Of a stretch of DNA of 64,000 nt, positions 45,741-57,827 are shown piece by piece. The stretch covers positions 1-64,000 of the forward strand of contig JAUCBJ010006975.1 in assembly GCA_032718475.1 (NCBI GenBank), in the 5' to 3' direction. A program made the position numbers and the translations under genes. Every line of letters starts with the position of its first letter. Within the stretch, counting starts at the first letter, position 1. The notes beneath the pieces were generated by a model. It saw nothing but the letters and a program-made list of their open reading frames with translations. It did no database searches and had not been told where the DNA came from. The stretch comes from Nemertoderma westbladi (Eukaryota > Xenacoelomorpha > Nemertodermatida > Nemertodermatidae).

Positions 45741-47058
45741 TATGCGATTATTCGCAACATTCATATCCCCAAGTTTATTCCTACAGTAATTGTGCTTGTT
45801 ATACATACCGTTATAGTTAAACTAACCCCGGTACTACATCAGGGCTGCTTGGCGTAGGTAAAGACTGGAGATTTTGTGCTTTGGTCACTCCGGCAGATAC
45901 CGTGGTTCTTTTAGCTGTTCAAGTATTTTAACTACTAATTATTTGTTGTATAAGTACTTGTACCTAATTTAGGGTTTAGTGTACAGTGCTTTCCGAAGGC
46001 AATTAGTGTGTAGGCAGTATATTTGTGTTGTAAAGTGGTTAATAGGCACGTTGGTTCTGGTAGACCGCGGTAATTAACTTCTAGGTAGGAACACTCCGTG
46101 ATACATAACGTAGTACTTATAGCGATACGGCTATAAGTCGTCAGACGGTGGTATTTTTCTATCTGGACAACGCAGTATATTTACTACTACTTATTATTTT
46201 CAAATACCATAGTACTCTGTCCGTTGTAATAACCAGATTTCTAACCCTTTGTTAGGCTGGTTTGTAGACTTCTTGTAAAATTACCCTAAAAATTCGTACT
46301 TGTAAATTTTTGTGTTTATTTAGAGATTGTAATCTCAACCCGAATTGTACGTAATTTGTAGTATTAAGTAACTTAGGTAAATTAGAATTATTTGTTTTAG
46401 TGTCCAACAAGTAGCACTTCACTGAGAGCGCACAGCTTCTGTGTAGTGACTCCCCCAGAAATAATAACATTTATTTCAAATATTGACAAAAACCCATAAA
46501 CGGGTATATATATATTATAAATCAACTCAAACGATTTATAAATAGTAGGCCTGCCATACAACAACTAGGTCTCAATATCCGTTGGACTACTGCTCAAATA
46601 ACGGTAATAAAGTAAGTTAAAGTAACCAAGTAACCCCTAAAACTCAGAAATTCAATTATTCTAAAATAATTGACATACCGGTATTTACAATAGGCTTATT
46701 ATATTTATATATATAAATTTAGGCTGAAATTATACCGGTATTCTGTAATTAATTCTAGTTCATAATTATACTTATATACACTATAAGTGTAAGCTGTATA
46801 CCGGTATTCACGATAGGCCTATTATATATTTATATATATTTGTGCTGGAATTACATACCGGTATCCTGTGACAAACCTAGTCTGTAATAATACTTATATA
46901 TATACTATAAGCATACCGGTATTCTAATATATTATACATATATCACGCTACACTAAGTAGCAGTATCGGTAATTAATTACTAGGCTAACAGTGATACTGA
47001 ATTACTAGACTTGCTTAAACTGTAATATAGCAGTAGGCATTCAACTGTACAAACCAAC
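45741..47058 (+). other. Presumed untranslated leader of the BEL-like element
   Basis: A long AT-rich stretch with recurring ACCGGTAT and TAGGCCTA words and three diverged blocks of TATATATTTATATATA near 46690-46900. No ORF or RNA gene was recognised. Confidence 0.4.
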
Positions 47059-50000
47059 ATGTCTGACACAAAGCAAAATCTGTCAGACAGTCTCTTAGAT
47101 ACAACCATGTGTGACCTAGACAGGAGTGTGGAACGTGTTAGACCGAAGTTCAACTTACCTCCTACTGTAAGAAAGATCATTCCCCCAGTAGTAATATCAG
47201 AACCTAGGCTGGTCCAACACCGTAGGTCTATCATAGGCACTCGAGCTCAGGTCAAGCGGGACCAAGAAACAGCGGAACCGCAACAACCCGCGAGCCAAGA
47301 ACTTATTTCTCAACGGCCCGACAGCAACAGTAGTGAGGATACTGCAGAGCTGACACCCGAGCGCGGAGCAAAGATGACAGATGCGGTTTATTCGGACCCC
47401 CTTCTCATACTTCCTGCAGCCGTACTCACTAGGTTATTGATTGCGGTAGAACAACACCAGATCGATTGGGCGAGAAATAAGCGATCGACTAAAGATAGTT
47501 ATGCGGGATACACAAGGGAAGAACTGAAGTCTATTGTCGAGTCGCAATGGAACTTCCCCGGACCCGGACTCCCGTTTGATTTATCAGAAGCTGCCTGGGA
47601 AGATATACACAGGATGGGAGTAACCAAGGAAACCAGCGATCCAGCTGTGTGGAAGAGGTCAGCAGCCGGATACGCACAGGGATTCTTCAGCTCCATGGAG
47701 CGATTAAAAGAACAACTGTTTCAACAACCCCAAGGACCTCAAGAGCAGGGACAGCTGCTTTATCAAGTTAGAGAAAGAATTCTACGAATCAGGCTAATCT
47801 TATCGGCCTTTGAGGAGGCTTCTAAAAGAAGACAAGACACGTCGTTGCAAGTTGCCGTAAAGACTTGGTTTCAACGGGTGAGTCTCCAGGTTCAAGGAAC
47901 GGCTCAGTGGAAAGCTCAGCTGGAGGAGCGCTCAACCCATGGAGAATCAACAGACGCTACTTTTTCCCAAGTGGAAAGTGAAGCGACGGCAGAGAAACCG
48001 CATAAGAGGGATGCCATTGACATCTATCTGTCAGACTATCAACGTTTTTTAGGTGATGAAGAGTTGAGGAGAAGGCTGGATGGACTTAGCCCTATTAGTG
48101 AAGGAACCCAGCGTGTGTTGGACGCCATCGATGTGGATATGAGAGCTGCGAACCAAGCTAAATTTGATGAACAACTCCGCATCGCTAGAGTCCAAGAAGA
48201 ACAAGTAAAGAAAAAACGTATAGAAGATAGAAAGGCAGCGGCAGTGGCAGCAGCAGTGGCAGCTGTAGAAGCAGAAAGAAAAGTGGCAGCGGCCGAGGCG
48301 GAAAGAAAGGCGGCAGCGGCAGAAGCGGAAAGAAAAGCGGCAGAGGCAGTGGCAGAAGCAGAACGGAGAGCGGCTGAAGAAACCACCCAATTAGAATTGG
48401 AAAACATTCAGGAGAATCAAGACTGCATAAATAAACAGTTAACAGCTAGTAATATGCAGATGATGAATCGATCTACTCCCAAAAGACAGGGATATACATC
48501 ATCTGAGGAAGGCGATACCACCGATACTGAAGGCAAAGGAAATAGGTCTCGTCTAAGCAGACGTAGAAGAACATCCCACCGTCAGAAATTGCCTGATTTG
48601 CCTCCAGCTGTTAGAAGGCAACTAAATAACACAAACTTAGGTAGTACAGAACCCACAGACCCAATAATTAAAATAGAAAGACTCCCTACTATAGTAGATG
48701 AGCCTGAAATAATTAGACCTGTTCCCGAAGCCACCCTTTCGGTGGTAGAGACACCTGTACTCCCTGAACCTACCTCTAAATTCCCTCTGCACAGCACTAA
48801 GCTATCTGTGCCACACAGAACCACCCTTGAAAATGTTCATGTCCTGGACTCCGAGCGAAATATTAATGATTTGTCGCCCGTTGTCCCTCGTCGGCCCGCT
48901 ACAACGTTGGCGGCTCCCGCTTCGGCAGTCGAGTGGGTGGATGAGGGACGACGGGGGATGGATCTCCTGCTCGGGCAGATGCAGGAGACTGTTCAGCAAT
49001 TCAAGGGCACAGTAAGGGAAAGTAGGTTAGAGTTGCAAGAAGTGCAGCAAAGTATCGCTCTAGAACGCGATAAATTAGTAAATTTACAAAAGGGTATATC
49101 ACCACCCTCTGTAACAATATGTCAACCCGTTAGGTCTGAAGTATCTCATGCGCAAGGTGTGGAGCCTACACGCATCTATACTGCTAGCGAAGTAGAAACT
49201 CCTATAGTAAACCCTATTAAGGGTAATTATAGACCTGTTGATAGTGATATTCCCTATAGACCTGATCATAATCCGAGAAATTTATATACCGATAACTCGA
49301 TATTAAATAACACGATGGCCCAAGAAAGTTTTACGCGTCAAATGGCTAGAACCGAAGCCCGCCAAGCGGTAAAGGTGGGAGAGATAGTCAAGTTCAATGG
49401 AGATGAGATGAAATGGTTACCTTTTAATGAATATTACAAAGATAACATACAGAACTCTGTGCTATCTAATGGAGAGAAACTTAGATTCCTCATCGAGTGC
49501 TTGGAAGGATCTCCCAAGTTAATGGCGTTAAAGTTTATTGGACATCCAGACGGATTAAGACAAGTTTGGGATACACTAAACATCAGGTATGGTAATAGGA
49601 ATAACATAGCTGGGTATTTGTATGCAAAGTTGGTAGCGCCCCGAAAGTTTATTAGCAGCGGGATTATAGAGTTTTCCGATGAGATTCAGGAGATCTGCAG
49701 ACAATTAGATTGGCTAGGTAAGTCTCATGAGTATCAGAGTGCTATGGTTATTAGAGCAGTGGCTTCTACTTTACCGAAGGGTGGAGTAGGTACACGCTGG
49801 GACAAGAAAGTGTTATATATGATGGAACAACAACAACGAGACCCTACCATGGCTGATCTCATGTCATTCTTAGATGGAGAAGTGAAATTACAGCTCCTAA
49901 GGCAGTCCAGAGAGAAGACACCGGAAAACAAGGTAACTGAGAAACCCGTTTCTAGGAGAAGGGTAATACCAGTGTGTTATACAGACGACGGCGAAAGCCA

Positions 50001-51654
50001 GGCTTCTCAAGAGGAAGACAGCGGGAAAGACACTGAAAGATCTTACTATGACAACAAAGCGACTAAGGACGTAAGTAAATTCAAGTCTCGAACCAATGAC
50101 AGGAGAGAACAGGTAAGAAAAACTCCCCCTACGTCTCCTAAGAGAATTCAAGTAAGAAAGCCCGAAGAAAGAACGAGTGTGCACAACGTTACTCAAAGTA
50201 AGGTAAGTAACATCAAACCAAAATGTGTGCTGTGCGACGGGCCCCACCGTTTGAATATGTGTGATAAATTCCTAAAGAAATCATTAAAGGATAGACGTGA
50301 AGTCATGTGGGATAAGCGGTTGTGTTATAATTGCCTCAGACGAGGACACCAACGGCGAACCTGTTACTCCGACGCAAGGTGTGCAAAGTGCGGCGCAAAA
50401 CATCATATCTTGTTGCACACGGAATTCGAACGAAACAGCCCGAGTCAGGTAAGTGAGTCCGAACTACATGTCCAATTCAGTGATGTGAACGACACTGACC
50501 AATATTCTGAGATGGAAGGATTCTATACGGACGAATTCTCCGACGAAAACGAATCCTGTTACCTGACAAATACCGCAGTGTATCGAGCACTTACGTATGA
50601 CAAGGACACCGACAGCGAGCTCCCCCTAACTACTTCTGACAGACAACCATCTTGGAAAGCACCAACTTCCAATGTAGGAATCCGAGAATTTCCTGTAGTA
50701 CAGTTAAGGGTCCACGGATCTACAAGGAGTTATATAGTGAACGCCCTCCTTGACTCCGGTAGCACAGGAACATTCATCGACAAAGAACTAGCCGAAGACA
50801 TCTTTGCTGGACAACCCAAGTTCCGAACTAAGCTAAACATGTCAGGAATTATGCAGGTTTGGAAATCTACCGTAATAGCGGATTATTATGTAGGCGCGTT
50901 TTCCACCCCCCAGGATGAACTAGGAGAACACAGCATAAGGTCAGTAAAAATGGTAGCGATAAAGAACTTCGCGACCAGCCAAGTGGAACCTTATAACTGG
51001 GATGAGGACGATTTCACCCAGCAGCTTGAAATACCTAGATTCAACACCGATTACCCTGGAGTCCAAATACTCATCGGTCAAAATGCGCATGAAGCGCTCG
51101 AGACATTGGAGAAACGGCCTGCTCAACCGCAACCACTACAAGTCTATGCGGGAAGAACTAGAGTAGGTTGGTACTTTACTGGCCCTTCTTGTAGAACTCT
51201 TATGGAAAGATTACCAAAAGAACAGGTATATCAATTAAGTGAACGGGAAGTGGAGAGCAGTGAAGTTGACGACCCAACTGAGGGAACACCATACTCCTCA
51301 GATAATGACGACATCAACTCCAATGTAGAGCAATGGAGACATTGCCCCGAGACGATCAATCTAGCCGACATCGCTTCCAGGGGAGCAACTCCACAAGAAC
51401 TGATAGATACTCCAGCGTGGTTAGGTGGACCCGACTTCCTAAGTAAAGAAGATGAATGGCCTCCTCATCTTACCCCGGCTAAGATTAGACAGGCCAAGGG
51501 AGCGGAGAAAGTAACACAACCACTCAATCGCCCAGCTGGTCGTTTATGTTTACTGGAAAGAGACCGAAAACTGTCCGGAAACTATGGAAGGCAAGATACT
51601 CTTCCCACGACCACCTCCCTAATCCAACAAATATCTAGGGACTCCATAACGTAA
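47059..51654 (+). CDS. BEL/Pao Gag-protease polyprotein lacking RT and integrase
   Basis: An uninterrupted 1531-residue frame from ATG. Order: long N-terminal extension; Ala/Glu-rich coiled coil with AEAERKAA repeats (about 390-440); DUF1759-type Gag domain from about 779 (FNGDEMKWLPFNEYY); zinc-knuckle region with CVLCDGPHRLNMC (about 1056), CYNCLRRGHQRRTC (about 1090) and CAKCGAKHH; aspartic protease with DSGST (about 1232); and its C-terminal RVGWYFTGP block. The frame then passes directly to WRHCPETINLADIASRG (about 1425), which in BEL/Pao elements lies after RNase H. Reverse transcriptase and RNase H are therefore deleted in frame, and integrase is missing after the stop. It could make capsid and protease but needs reverse transcriptase from elsewhere. 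A non-autonomous element or a retained Gag gene are both possible. Confidence 0.88.
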   Translation: MSDTKQNLSDSLLDTTMCDLDRSVERVRPKFNLPPTVRKIIPPVVISEPRLVQHRRSIIGTRAQVKRDQETAEPQQPASQELISQRPDSNSSEDTAELTPERGAKMTDAVYSDPLLILPAAVLTRLLIAVEQHQIDWARNKRSTKDSYAGYTREELKSIVESQWNFPGPGLPFDLSEAAWEDIHRMGVTKETSDPAVWKRSAAGYAQGFFSSMERLKEQLFQQPQGPQEQGQLLYQVRERILRIRLILSAFEEASKRRQDTSLQVAVKTWFQRVSLQVQGTAQWKAQLEERSTHGESTDATFSQVESEATAEKPHKRDAIDIYLSDYQRFLGDEELRRRLDGLSPISEGTQRVLDAIDVDMRAANQAKFDEQLRIARVQEEQVKKKRIEDRKAAAVAAAVAAVEAERKVAAAEAERKAAAAEAERKAAEAVAEAERRAAEETTQLELENIQENQDCINKQLTASNMQMMNRSTPKRQGYTSSEEGDTTDTEGKGNRSRLSRRRRTSHRQKLPDLPPAVRRQLNNTNLGSTEPTDPIIKIERLPTIVDEPEIIRPVPEATLSVVETPVLPEPTSKFPLHSTKLSVPHRTTLENVHVLDSERNINDLSPVVPRRPATTLAAPASAVEWVDEGRRGMDLLLGQMQETVQQFKGTVRESRLELQEVQQSIALERDKLVNLQKGISPPSVTICQPVRSEVSHAQGVEPTRIYTASEVETPIVNPIKGNYRPVDSDIPYRPDHNPRNLYTDNSILNNTMAQESFTRQMARTEARQAVKVGEIVKFNGDEMKWLPFNEYYKDNIQNSVLSNGEKLRFLIECLEGSPKLMALKFIGHPDGLRQVWDTLNIRYGNRNNIAGYLYAKLVAPRKFISSGIIEFSDEIQEICRQLDWLGKSHEYQSAMVIRAVASTLPKGGVGTRWDKKVLYMMEQQQRDPTMADLMSFLDGEVKLQLLRQSREKTPENKVTEKPVSRRRVIPVCYTDDGESQASQEEDSGKDTERSYYDNKATKDVSKFKSRTNDRREQVRKTPPTSPKRIQVRKPEERTSVHNVTQSKVSNIKPKCVLCDGPHRLNMCDKFLKKSLKDRREVMWDKRLCYNCLRRGHQRRTCYSDARCAKCGAKHHILLHTEFERNSPSQVSESELHVQFSDVNDTDQYSEMEGFYTDEFSDENESCYLTNTAVYRALTYDKDTDSELPLTTSDRQPSWKAPTSNVGIREFPVVQLRVHGSTRSYIVNALLDSGSTGTFIDKELAEDIFAGQPKFRTKLNMSGIMQVWKSTVIADYYVGAFSTPQDELGEHSIRSVKMVAIKNFATSQVEPYNWDEDDFTQQLEIPRFNTDYPGVQILIGQNAHEALETLEKRPAQPQPLQVYAGRTRVGWYFTGPSCRTLMERLPKEQVYQLSEREVESSEVDDPTEGTPYSSDNDDINSNVEQWRHCPETINLADIASRGATPQELIDTPAWLGGPDFLSKEDEWPPHLTPAKIRQAKGAEKVTQPLNRPAGRLCLLERDRKLSGNYGRQDTLPTTTSLIQQISRDSIT

Positions 51655-53871
51655 CAACATACGGAGTGGGTGTGTGACTATATTATTTTATATTTATTCT
51701 TATTATTTTATATTTATGTATGTATTATTATGTATTTTTATTATAATCGTTTTCTTTAATTTTATTTAGTAGAATGTTATTTTAGCGATTATTTAGTAGA
51801 TTAGTGCAATATATATTCGCGTTTATTACTTAATTACTTATATATTATATATTTAGTGCGACGGCGAGAAATAATTCTTTTTCTCTTTCCTTACGTCCGT
51901 ATTACATTACAAATACGTAATTACAGTAAGATGAAATGTCCGTACTTATTAAAGTACAATAAAGCTCCTACTATATTTAAGTATTATTGGTAAGCAGAGT
52001 ATTAGGAATGCAAAATTCAGATCCTCGTGTCTCGGCTAAACCAAGCTCTAGGTAGACTTGGAAACGACTTGCCTCTTCTCACTGACATTGCTTCGTGCGA
52101 TATTGCTCTCATACCGTATATTAAATAATACATATAGTAGCGTGATGTCCTTTTAACAGTAGCGTATAACGCAAAATAAATCTGTTAAACCCTTTGACCA
52201 TCTGTAATTCTAGTCGATTAAGATATCGCGGCACCCACCGATATACTTGAAAGACAAAATTCTAGAATCAGTGGTTAATGTCCCCAGACAAGTTCTGGAA
52301 TAAACTGGTGCCCATCCTAAATATTAATTATTAATATTTACAAAACCTGTCAAATTTTAGATCCTTTAAAATTCTAGTCGAATAAGGTATCTGATAAACA
52401 ACCGCGACACCTATACTAACAGCAGAACTGTTGAACAGACAAATACCCGTTAATATCCTTCTGCCAACCTAATGAGCTCTCGCCTAACCAATAAGACACA
52501 AAGACTGCTCTACTGTTAAGTAAAGGGGATCAGGAGCGTGATATTACTAAATTGTAAAGGTTGCTAAATACAAAACCGCTACTTACCGTTGGATGGCGCT
52601 AATCTGCCGTCCGCTAATATATTTTACTAATTTTACACAACTCCTGCAAAATCGCTTGTTCCTTTCTCTACCGATTGCTCGACAGAGAGCTAACTGTTCG
52701 AATCTATGAACCACGCGGGAATAACCAAAACAATAAACCCGAGTCGGCTCCCTAAGCTTACTTAAGACGAGTGCGAGATGCTTTGCACTCAGAGTATTCT
52801 TACGCCTAATTCTATCACTATTAAAGCACGCTATTGCCTACGTCTTTTCTAATCGCGAATACTGGGGGTTCCCTAACGTATGTGTGAATGCGAGAATATT
52901 TAAATAATCAAAATGGTACAGTGTTTGTCTCTACGTGGATAGTACCGCTCTGGGTCTAAAATTGCCTGCAGCTGGCTTTAGGCCAGCAAATTACTAGCGT
53001 GTTGTGTGTACCGAATAGTGCGATCTAGCTGATTGCCCGCTAATGCAAATAACCGCTCAGCGTGAATAGTTTACAGTACTCTAATTATTACTTTAGCTAC
53101 TCTCCGCTATGCTGCGTACTAATTCTTAATTTTTACTAATCAATTACAGTCACAAATATGTAACAGCGTACTAATTACTAAGAGTTCCAGAATACGTAAT
53201 TCTAATTTATTACGCAACAGGTTTCGCTAGTAATAGCCTAAATTGCCGTATTACTTTGACCTAATCAGTAACTAATTGTTGTAACTAAGAAATAGAAATC
53301 AATCAAAGAAAAGGGGGCGCCTACCTAAACATTCACAATCGTAGGCACACTTCAATAACACACCAATCAGCGTCAGCAATCACAGTTCGCAATTATGCAG
53401 TTAACTACTGTATAGCCCACAGTTATGCGACTCACTATTCGTACTTCACACTCCACGTTGTGATACGTGCAGGCCTCTCCCGGGTACATATAGGACTCCT
53501 AACTAACCTGATTCCTGCCCCCCTAATACTAAATAGAGACGAAACCTGGATCATCAGCCCCCTAATTACTGTACCAGCGAATGGTCTGCATACCACAGCG
53601 TGAACTACCCGACCGCAACGGTGACCCCCCGCCAGCGTTGCTCGCTTTTGAATCCTCCGCTCTCCCTTCGTCGCTAACCCCCCGATGTGCCCACCGCCCA
53701 CTGGCACCTTAGCCCTCCATTATGCTAATAGCTACCGTAGCGGCGCATGCAAATCACAAAGTCTGACAGTCTCAGAAATCCCTTAGGATTATTGCGTAGA
53801 AAGGAATCACATAGAACAAGGGTGTGGACTGTGAGGTATAGAACTAGATAGAGCTCTATCGGCAAACCGCC

Positions 53872-53934
53872 AATTTATAGGTGATCCGGATGGGGTGATG
53901 CAATAGGGTGACTCAATCGCTCTCCTATTGGCTC
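53872..53934 (-). promoter_or_regulatory. Promoter-like cluster: CCAAT, AP-1-like site, TATA box
   Basis: On the minus strand, in order: GAGCCAATAGG (CCAAT box, about 53923-53934), TGAGTCA (53909-53915), then CTATAAATT (53872-53880). The spacing of about 50 bp from CCAAT to TATA suits a polymerase II promoter firing toward lower coordinates, about 1 kb downstream of the Gag-like frame, as in the U3 of a 3' LTR. Confidence 0.45.
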
Positions 53935-54302
53935 TCCAGTCCGCGCTAGCATTAGACCAAGCTGGAAGCAGTTAGTCCAATAAGGAGGCCGGATTGTAGC
54001 CCTATCGCTGCCCAAACCTCGAATTATTACCATATATGGTAATGGATCATGTCCCTGGCTGCTGAATGGCCAGGACAGCGTCCCTATGCTAGCCCTATTG
54101 ATGCTAATATCAGCAAGCACAAAATCCAGGGTCCGACTAAACTTGCTACCCTGGAACTATCTACATATATCCTAATACAAAATTACGTAGGTAGGGCTAC
54201 ATATTATACAAAATGGATGGATTCAAATATATGGGCGTTTTGGTTTCCCTATCTAAATATCACCTCGCTATTATATCTTATCTAAAATATTATGCTGCAC
54301 AA

Positions 54303-54375
54303 CGGACTAATATTACGTACAGTATAACGGACTAATATTGCATACAGTATAACGGACTAATATTGCATACTGCAT
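54303..54375. repeat. Tandem CGGACTAATATTGCATACAG-like repeat
   Basis: Three to four units of about 26 bp (ACGGACTAATATTGCATACA) in the 3' flank of the Gag-like frame. Confidence 0.8.
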
Positions 54376-54411
54376 AATGACTAATATATGTGGATACAGC
54401 GCCATATACCG

Positions 54412-54891
54412 TAACACCGCTCCAAGGGAAATCATACAATGTTTCCCTCCAATTGTAGAAGAGTATAAGGTGATGTATACAAAACAAAATAAATTTCTTC
54501 CAACTAATCTAAATACTTGATACTATAAATCCTACTATTTACAAAATATTGCTATGGATATTGCATAATGAATTGCATACAAATTAAATTTACAAATATT
54601 ATCTCTCTCATTCAAATTAAATTTACAAAATATTGTTTCTCGTTCGTACTACATAATGATTACTACATACAAGATCAAATATATAAAAAAATTTGCTAGG
54701 GCAAGTGAAAGGAGTAAGCCAAACCCGCAGGTTTGTCTCCCCAATCACTTCCTTCGCCTCTCTCATAATATAAATTCAAAACAGCTCAACTAGTGTATAT
54801 GAGTCTAGTCGAAGATTTCTAAATGCTACAATATACATCAGAGCGACGATGATGTATATATCTAGAGTCTGTCGCCCTGTGCTATAATGTA
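54412..54891 (-). other. 3' flank of the Gag-like frame
   Basis: AT-rich. It contains the third, imperfect copy of the CAAACCCGCGGGTTTG palindrome (54720-54735), within a longer hairpin whose arms read AAGTGA and TCACTT. Confidence 0.5.
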
Positions 54892-56216
54892 TTATCGACC
54901 CGCTCCTGGGTTCTTTGGGCTCGCTCCTCTCTTTCGCCCCCTGCCCAGATACACCAGTCGTCCTCCAGTCGACTCCGTTGACGGCGTCCGTGAGGCGTCA
55001 CTCCCCGGAACCGGCGACGATGTTCCCTGAGCCCCGACAGATTCCCGGCTCGTGCTTCTTCCTCGGCCTCGTCCCAATTGTCGGGCTCCTGTGGTCGCTT
55101 CCGCCAACTCTTCCTTATGCAGTTGCACTCGCGCCTTCTCCGACGCTCCCTGCGCCTTGCGCTGCAACCTCTGTGCTTCTATAATAGAGTGATAGTGGTC
55201 GTCCTTGACTTGACGCTTGTCTTGGACCCCTCCTCCTGGTTCCTTCCGCGAGCCTTGAGCTCCAGCGGTCGTCGCTGTGGTCGCTGCGATCCTCTGTTCC
55301 CGTATCCTCTCAGCGGTCAATGAACCCACTGGCACATGAGTCAACAAGAATTCGTTGCGGTATTGTATAGCCGCCATCCTCCAATCACCTCGCGCGCGTA
55401 CCACTTTTCTAGTCTCCGTAAATACACCCTTCGTGATGCGATCGCAAATAGCAACAAAGTTCCAGGTGTACTTATTGTCCATATTCAACTGTCTGAAGTA
55501 TTCTCGGACTACGATAACTCCAGTGTTCTGTGGAAGGTCTTGAGCAGTTAGGATGAGTTCCTGATATTGTGGTAGCGATTGTAGATATGGCTCGTACGCA
55601 ACATGTGATGGGTCTACCGCCCAAAATCCATATCCCGCCTTAAATGGTAACCAATGCATCTGCGCTTGAATATGGTAATCAGCCACACTCTCCCACTTAT
55701 CTAACATCTCCCGAAGTAGGTTAGCGCTATGGTTTTGAAAGGAATCATCTCGCAGCTGACATCTCGCGCTACGATGTCCCTTTACCCCACAATATCCACA
55801 TTGAGAAATGAAGACGGTGCACGTGTGAAACGAATGGTCGGTCTCATTACACCAACGACAGACCTTATGCGCCGCCTCTACTACCGCGTCGCACGACTTT
55901 AGATTGTGCCTTGTGCTGCCGCACAATTTGCACCTACGCGCTTGTGGAAACCAGGCCCTCTCATATATGAGGTCTCCAATCGGTTTCGCACTTCCTTCCT
56001 TCCCAATGTCTAATACGATGTCGTCCTCTCCGGTCAACGGTTGTCGATCCGGAACAAAGTAAACATCCTCGCCCTTGTCCTCTATCTCCAATATTTCCTC
56101 CCGCGTTCGTTTCGGATATGTCTTCTCCACCAGAAGATCTACTCCGAACACCTCTACTAACGTCTCCGGCCAGCCCTCCTTAACAGGTCTATCAGCCTCC
56201 GAGTGGAAGGGAGTAC

Positions 56217-56232
56217 CAAACCCGCGGGTTTG
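56217..56232. repeat. Second copy of the palindrome
   Basis: CAAACCCGCGGGTTTG, with outer arms GTGG/CCAC and GGG/CCC that pair with each other but differ from the arms of the other copies. It lies within the Gag-like coding frame without breaking it. Confidence 0.88.
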
Positions 56233-57809
56233 ATTCCCGAACCACTTCTCCAAACCTTCTGGCGTCGGATACTCCATCGACGGTCGGTCTCCCAAATCTC
56301 CGATGTTCTGTCGATATACTCCTTGGAATATCGCTAATCCTCTCCTTACCATCGACGTATTCTCTAACGACTGGTTGAAGAACGGGGTTAAGAAACGCTT
56401 CATCACGTCGGATTGGATTCCCCCTTTCGAGCGAACGTATTGATCTCCTCCGAATACTAATGGATGACGCTTCAAAACTCGCGCAACGATATCCGCTAAT
56501 AAACAAGTCACCGTGTTCGACTCAAGCACCAAGTAATATTGTAGCGACGCACGGGGTGGCGCGCAAATGTTCCAATACACTAATGCTTGCCGCTTGAAGT
56601 GGGATTTGAACTCCGCTCCCGGTGGCGTGTTGTATTCGCCATACGCCTCCTCGTACTTCTTCTGCGTCTTTAACTTAAAGTCCCAATTATACAACAAGTG
56701 TGCTATAAAGCCCATACCAGTCTTGGCAGAGTTGGGATACTCCCTATAAATTCCAATGTCCTGTGCCCATAGCAACAATAGCTTGGTGTCGACAAACGGT
56801 CTCGGCAATCTATCTTCCAGATCAGTCATGGCGTTGAAGTCGCTCTCCAAATCGCTCTGGACTCCCGATCCCACCTTGACGTAATCTTGGTTGAGAATAG
56901 CCTCTCTAACTTTCTTGGGTAGCATCCTGGCGTCGATACGCTCCGCTCCGTGCATACCTCCTCGCCTGCATACCTCCAAAATCTGCTCCCTAGGATCCTT
57001 CCCTTTCTGATATTGTGTCGTTATGATGGGCTCTGGTCTCTCTCGATCCGCCCTCACACGCATAAACACATGAGTCACACCATCGGCTGCACGAATTTGA
57101 ATACACTTGCTGGTCAAACATTCCTGATGGGACCCTCCTTCATTGTCGTAGAACATCACCCTCCAATCCTGCAGTGATTCCTCCATTTTCCTCCACTGAC
57201 GCTGAATCTCGTCTGATGGGGTCCACATGCGCTCGATAGCCTTGTGGTCATCATATCGGGTATAAGAACCCTTCCTCCTCAGCCACGTCTGGTCTACCTC
57301 CTCGTCGTCTGGGAATGTAGCCACCGCGACCCATACCTTGATGTACTTATCCAACCATCCGAATAGTTTGCTCTCCTTCCCCGGAGCTCCAATCTTATCC
57401 AATGTGTCGTAATCTGTGATCTGCATTGGGACATCACGCAAGAACTTCGCGCATAAAACTTCCCGTAGACAGTCAACGTTCCAATGATCCGCCATTCTTA
57501 CCATCGGCAAGAATCGTATCGCTTCTCGCGATTCTGGATGATCTACTAATATCGCAGGTTCGGTGCCGTCGGAATAATACACCGGTCGGGGTTGAGATAC
57601 GACCTGTGGAACAAATCCGGTCACTCTCCTCGTCTCCTCTTGATGTCTATCCGCAGTCTTATTATACTCCGCTATCCTGTTCTCAAATAACTCTTTCGCC
57701 TTCGCCGCTCGCTCCTCCTGCCGCAACGCGTCTATGTCGTCCTGATGCTCAGGCGTGAGGCTTCTCGCTCGGTGAGGTGAAGTAAACGCAGTCCAGGGAC
57801 TCGAGAGCT

Positions 57810-57827
57810 CCAAACCCGCGGGTTTGG
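57810..57827. repeat. 18-bp perfect palindrome inside a longer hairpin
   Basis: CCAAACCCGCGGGTTTGG, embedded in frame in the Gag-like sequence. Flanking GGGACTCG (57797) and CGAGTCCC (about 57832-57839) extend the hairpin. The core recurs at 56217-56232 and, with one mismatch, at 54720-54735. Confidence 0.9.

Larger units (their letters stand above)
51655..54411 (-). other. Non-coding retroelement DNA, candidate LTR of the Gag-like element
   Basis: No convincing ORF. A diverged tandem pair around AATTCTAGTCGA lies at about 52206 and 52371. The minus strand at 54412 reads TGTTACGGTATATGG, a plausible LTR start downstream of the Gag-like frame, and a promoter-like cluster follows at 53840-53935. 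The other LTR would lie outside the window, so this remains a proposal. Confidence 0.35.
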
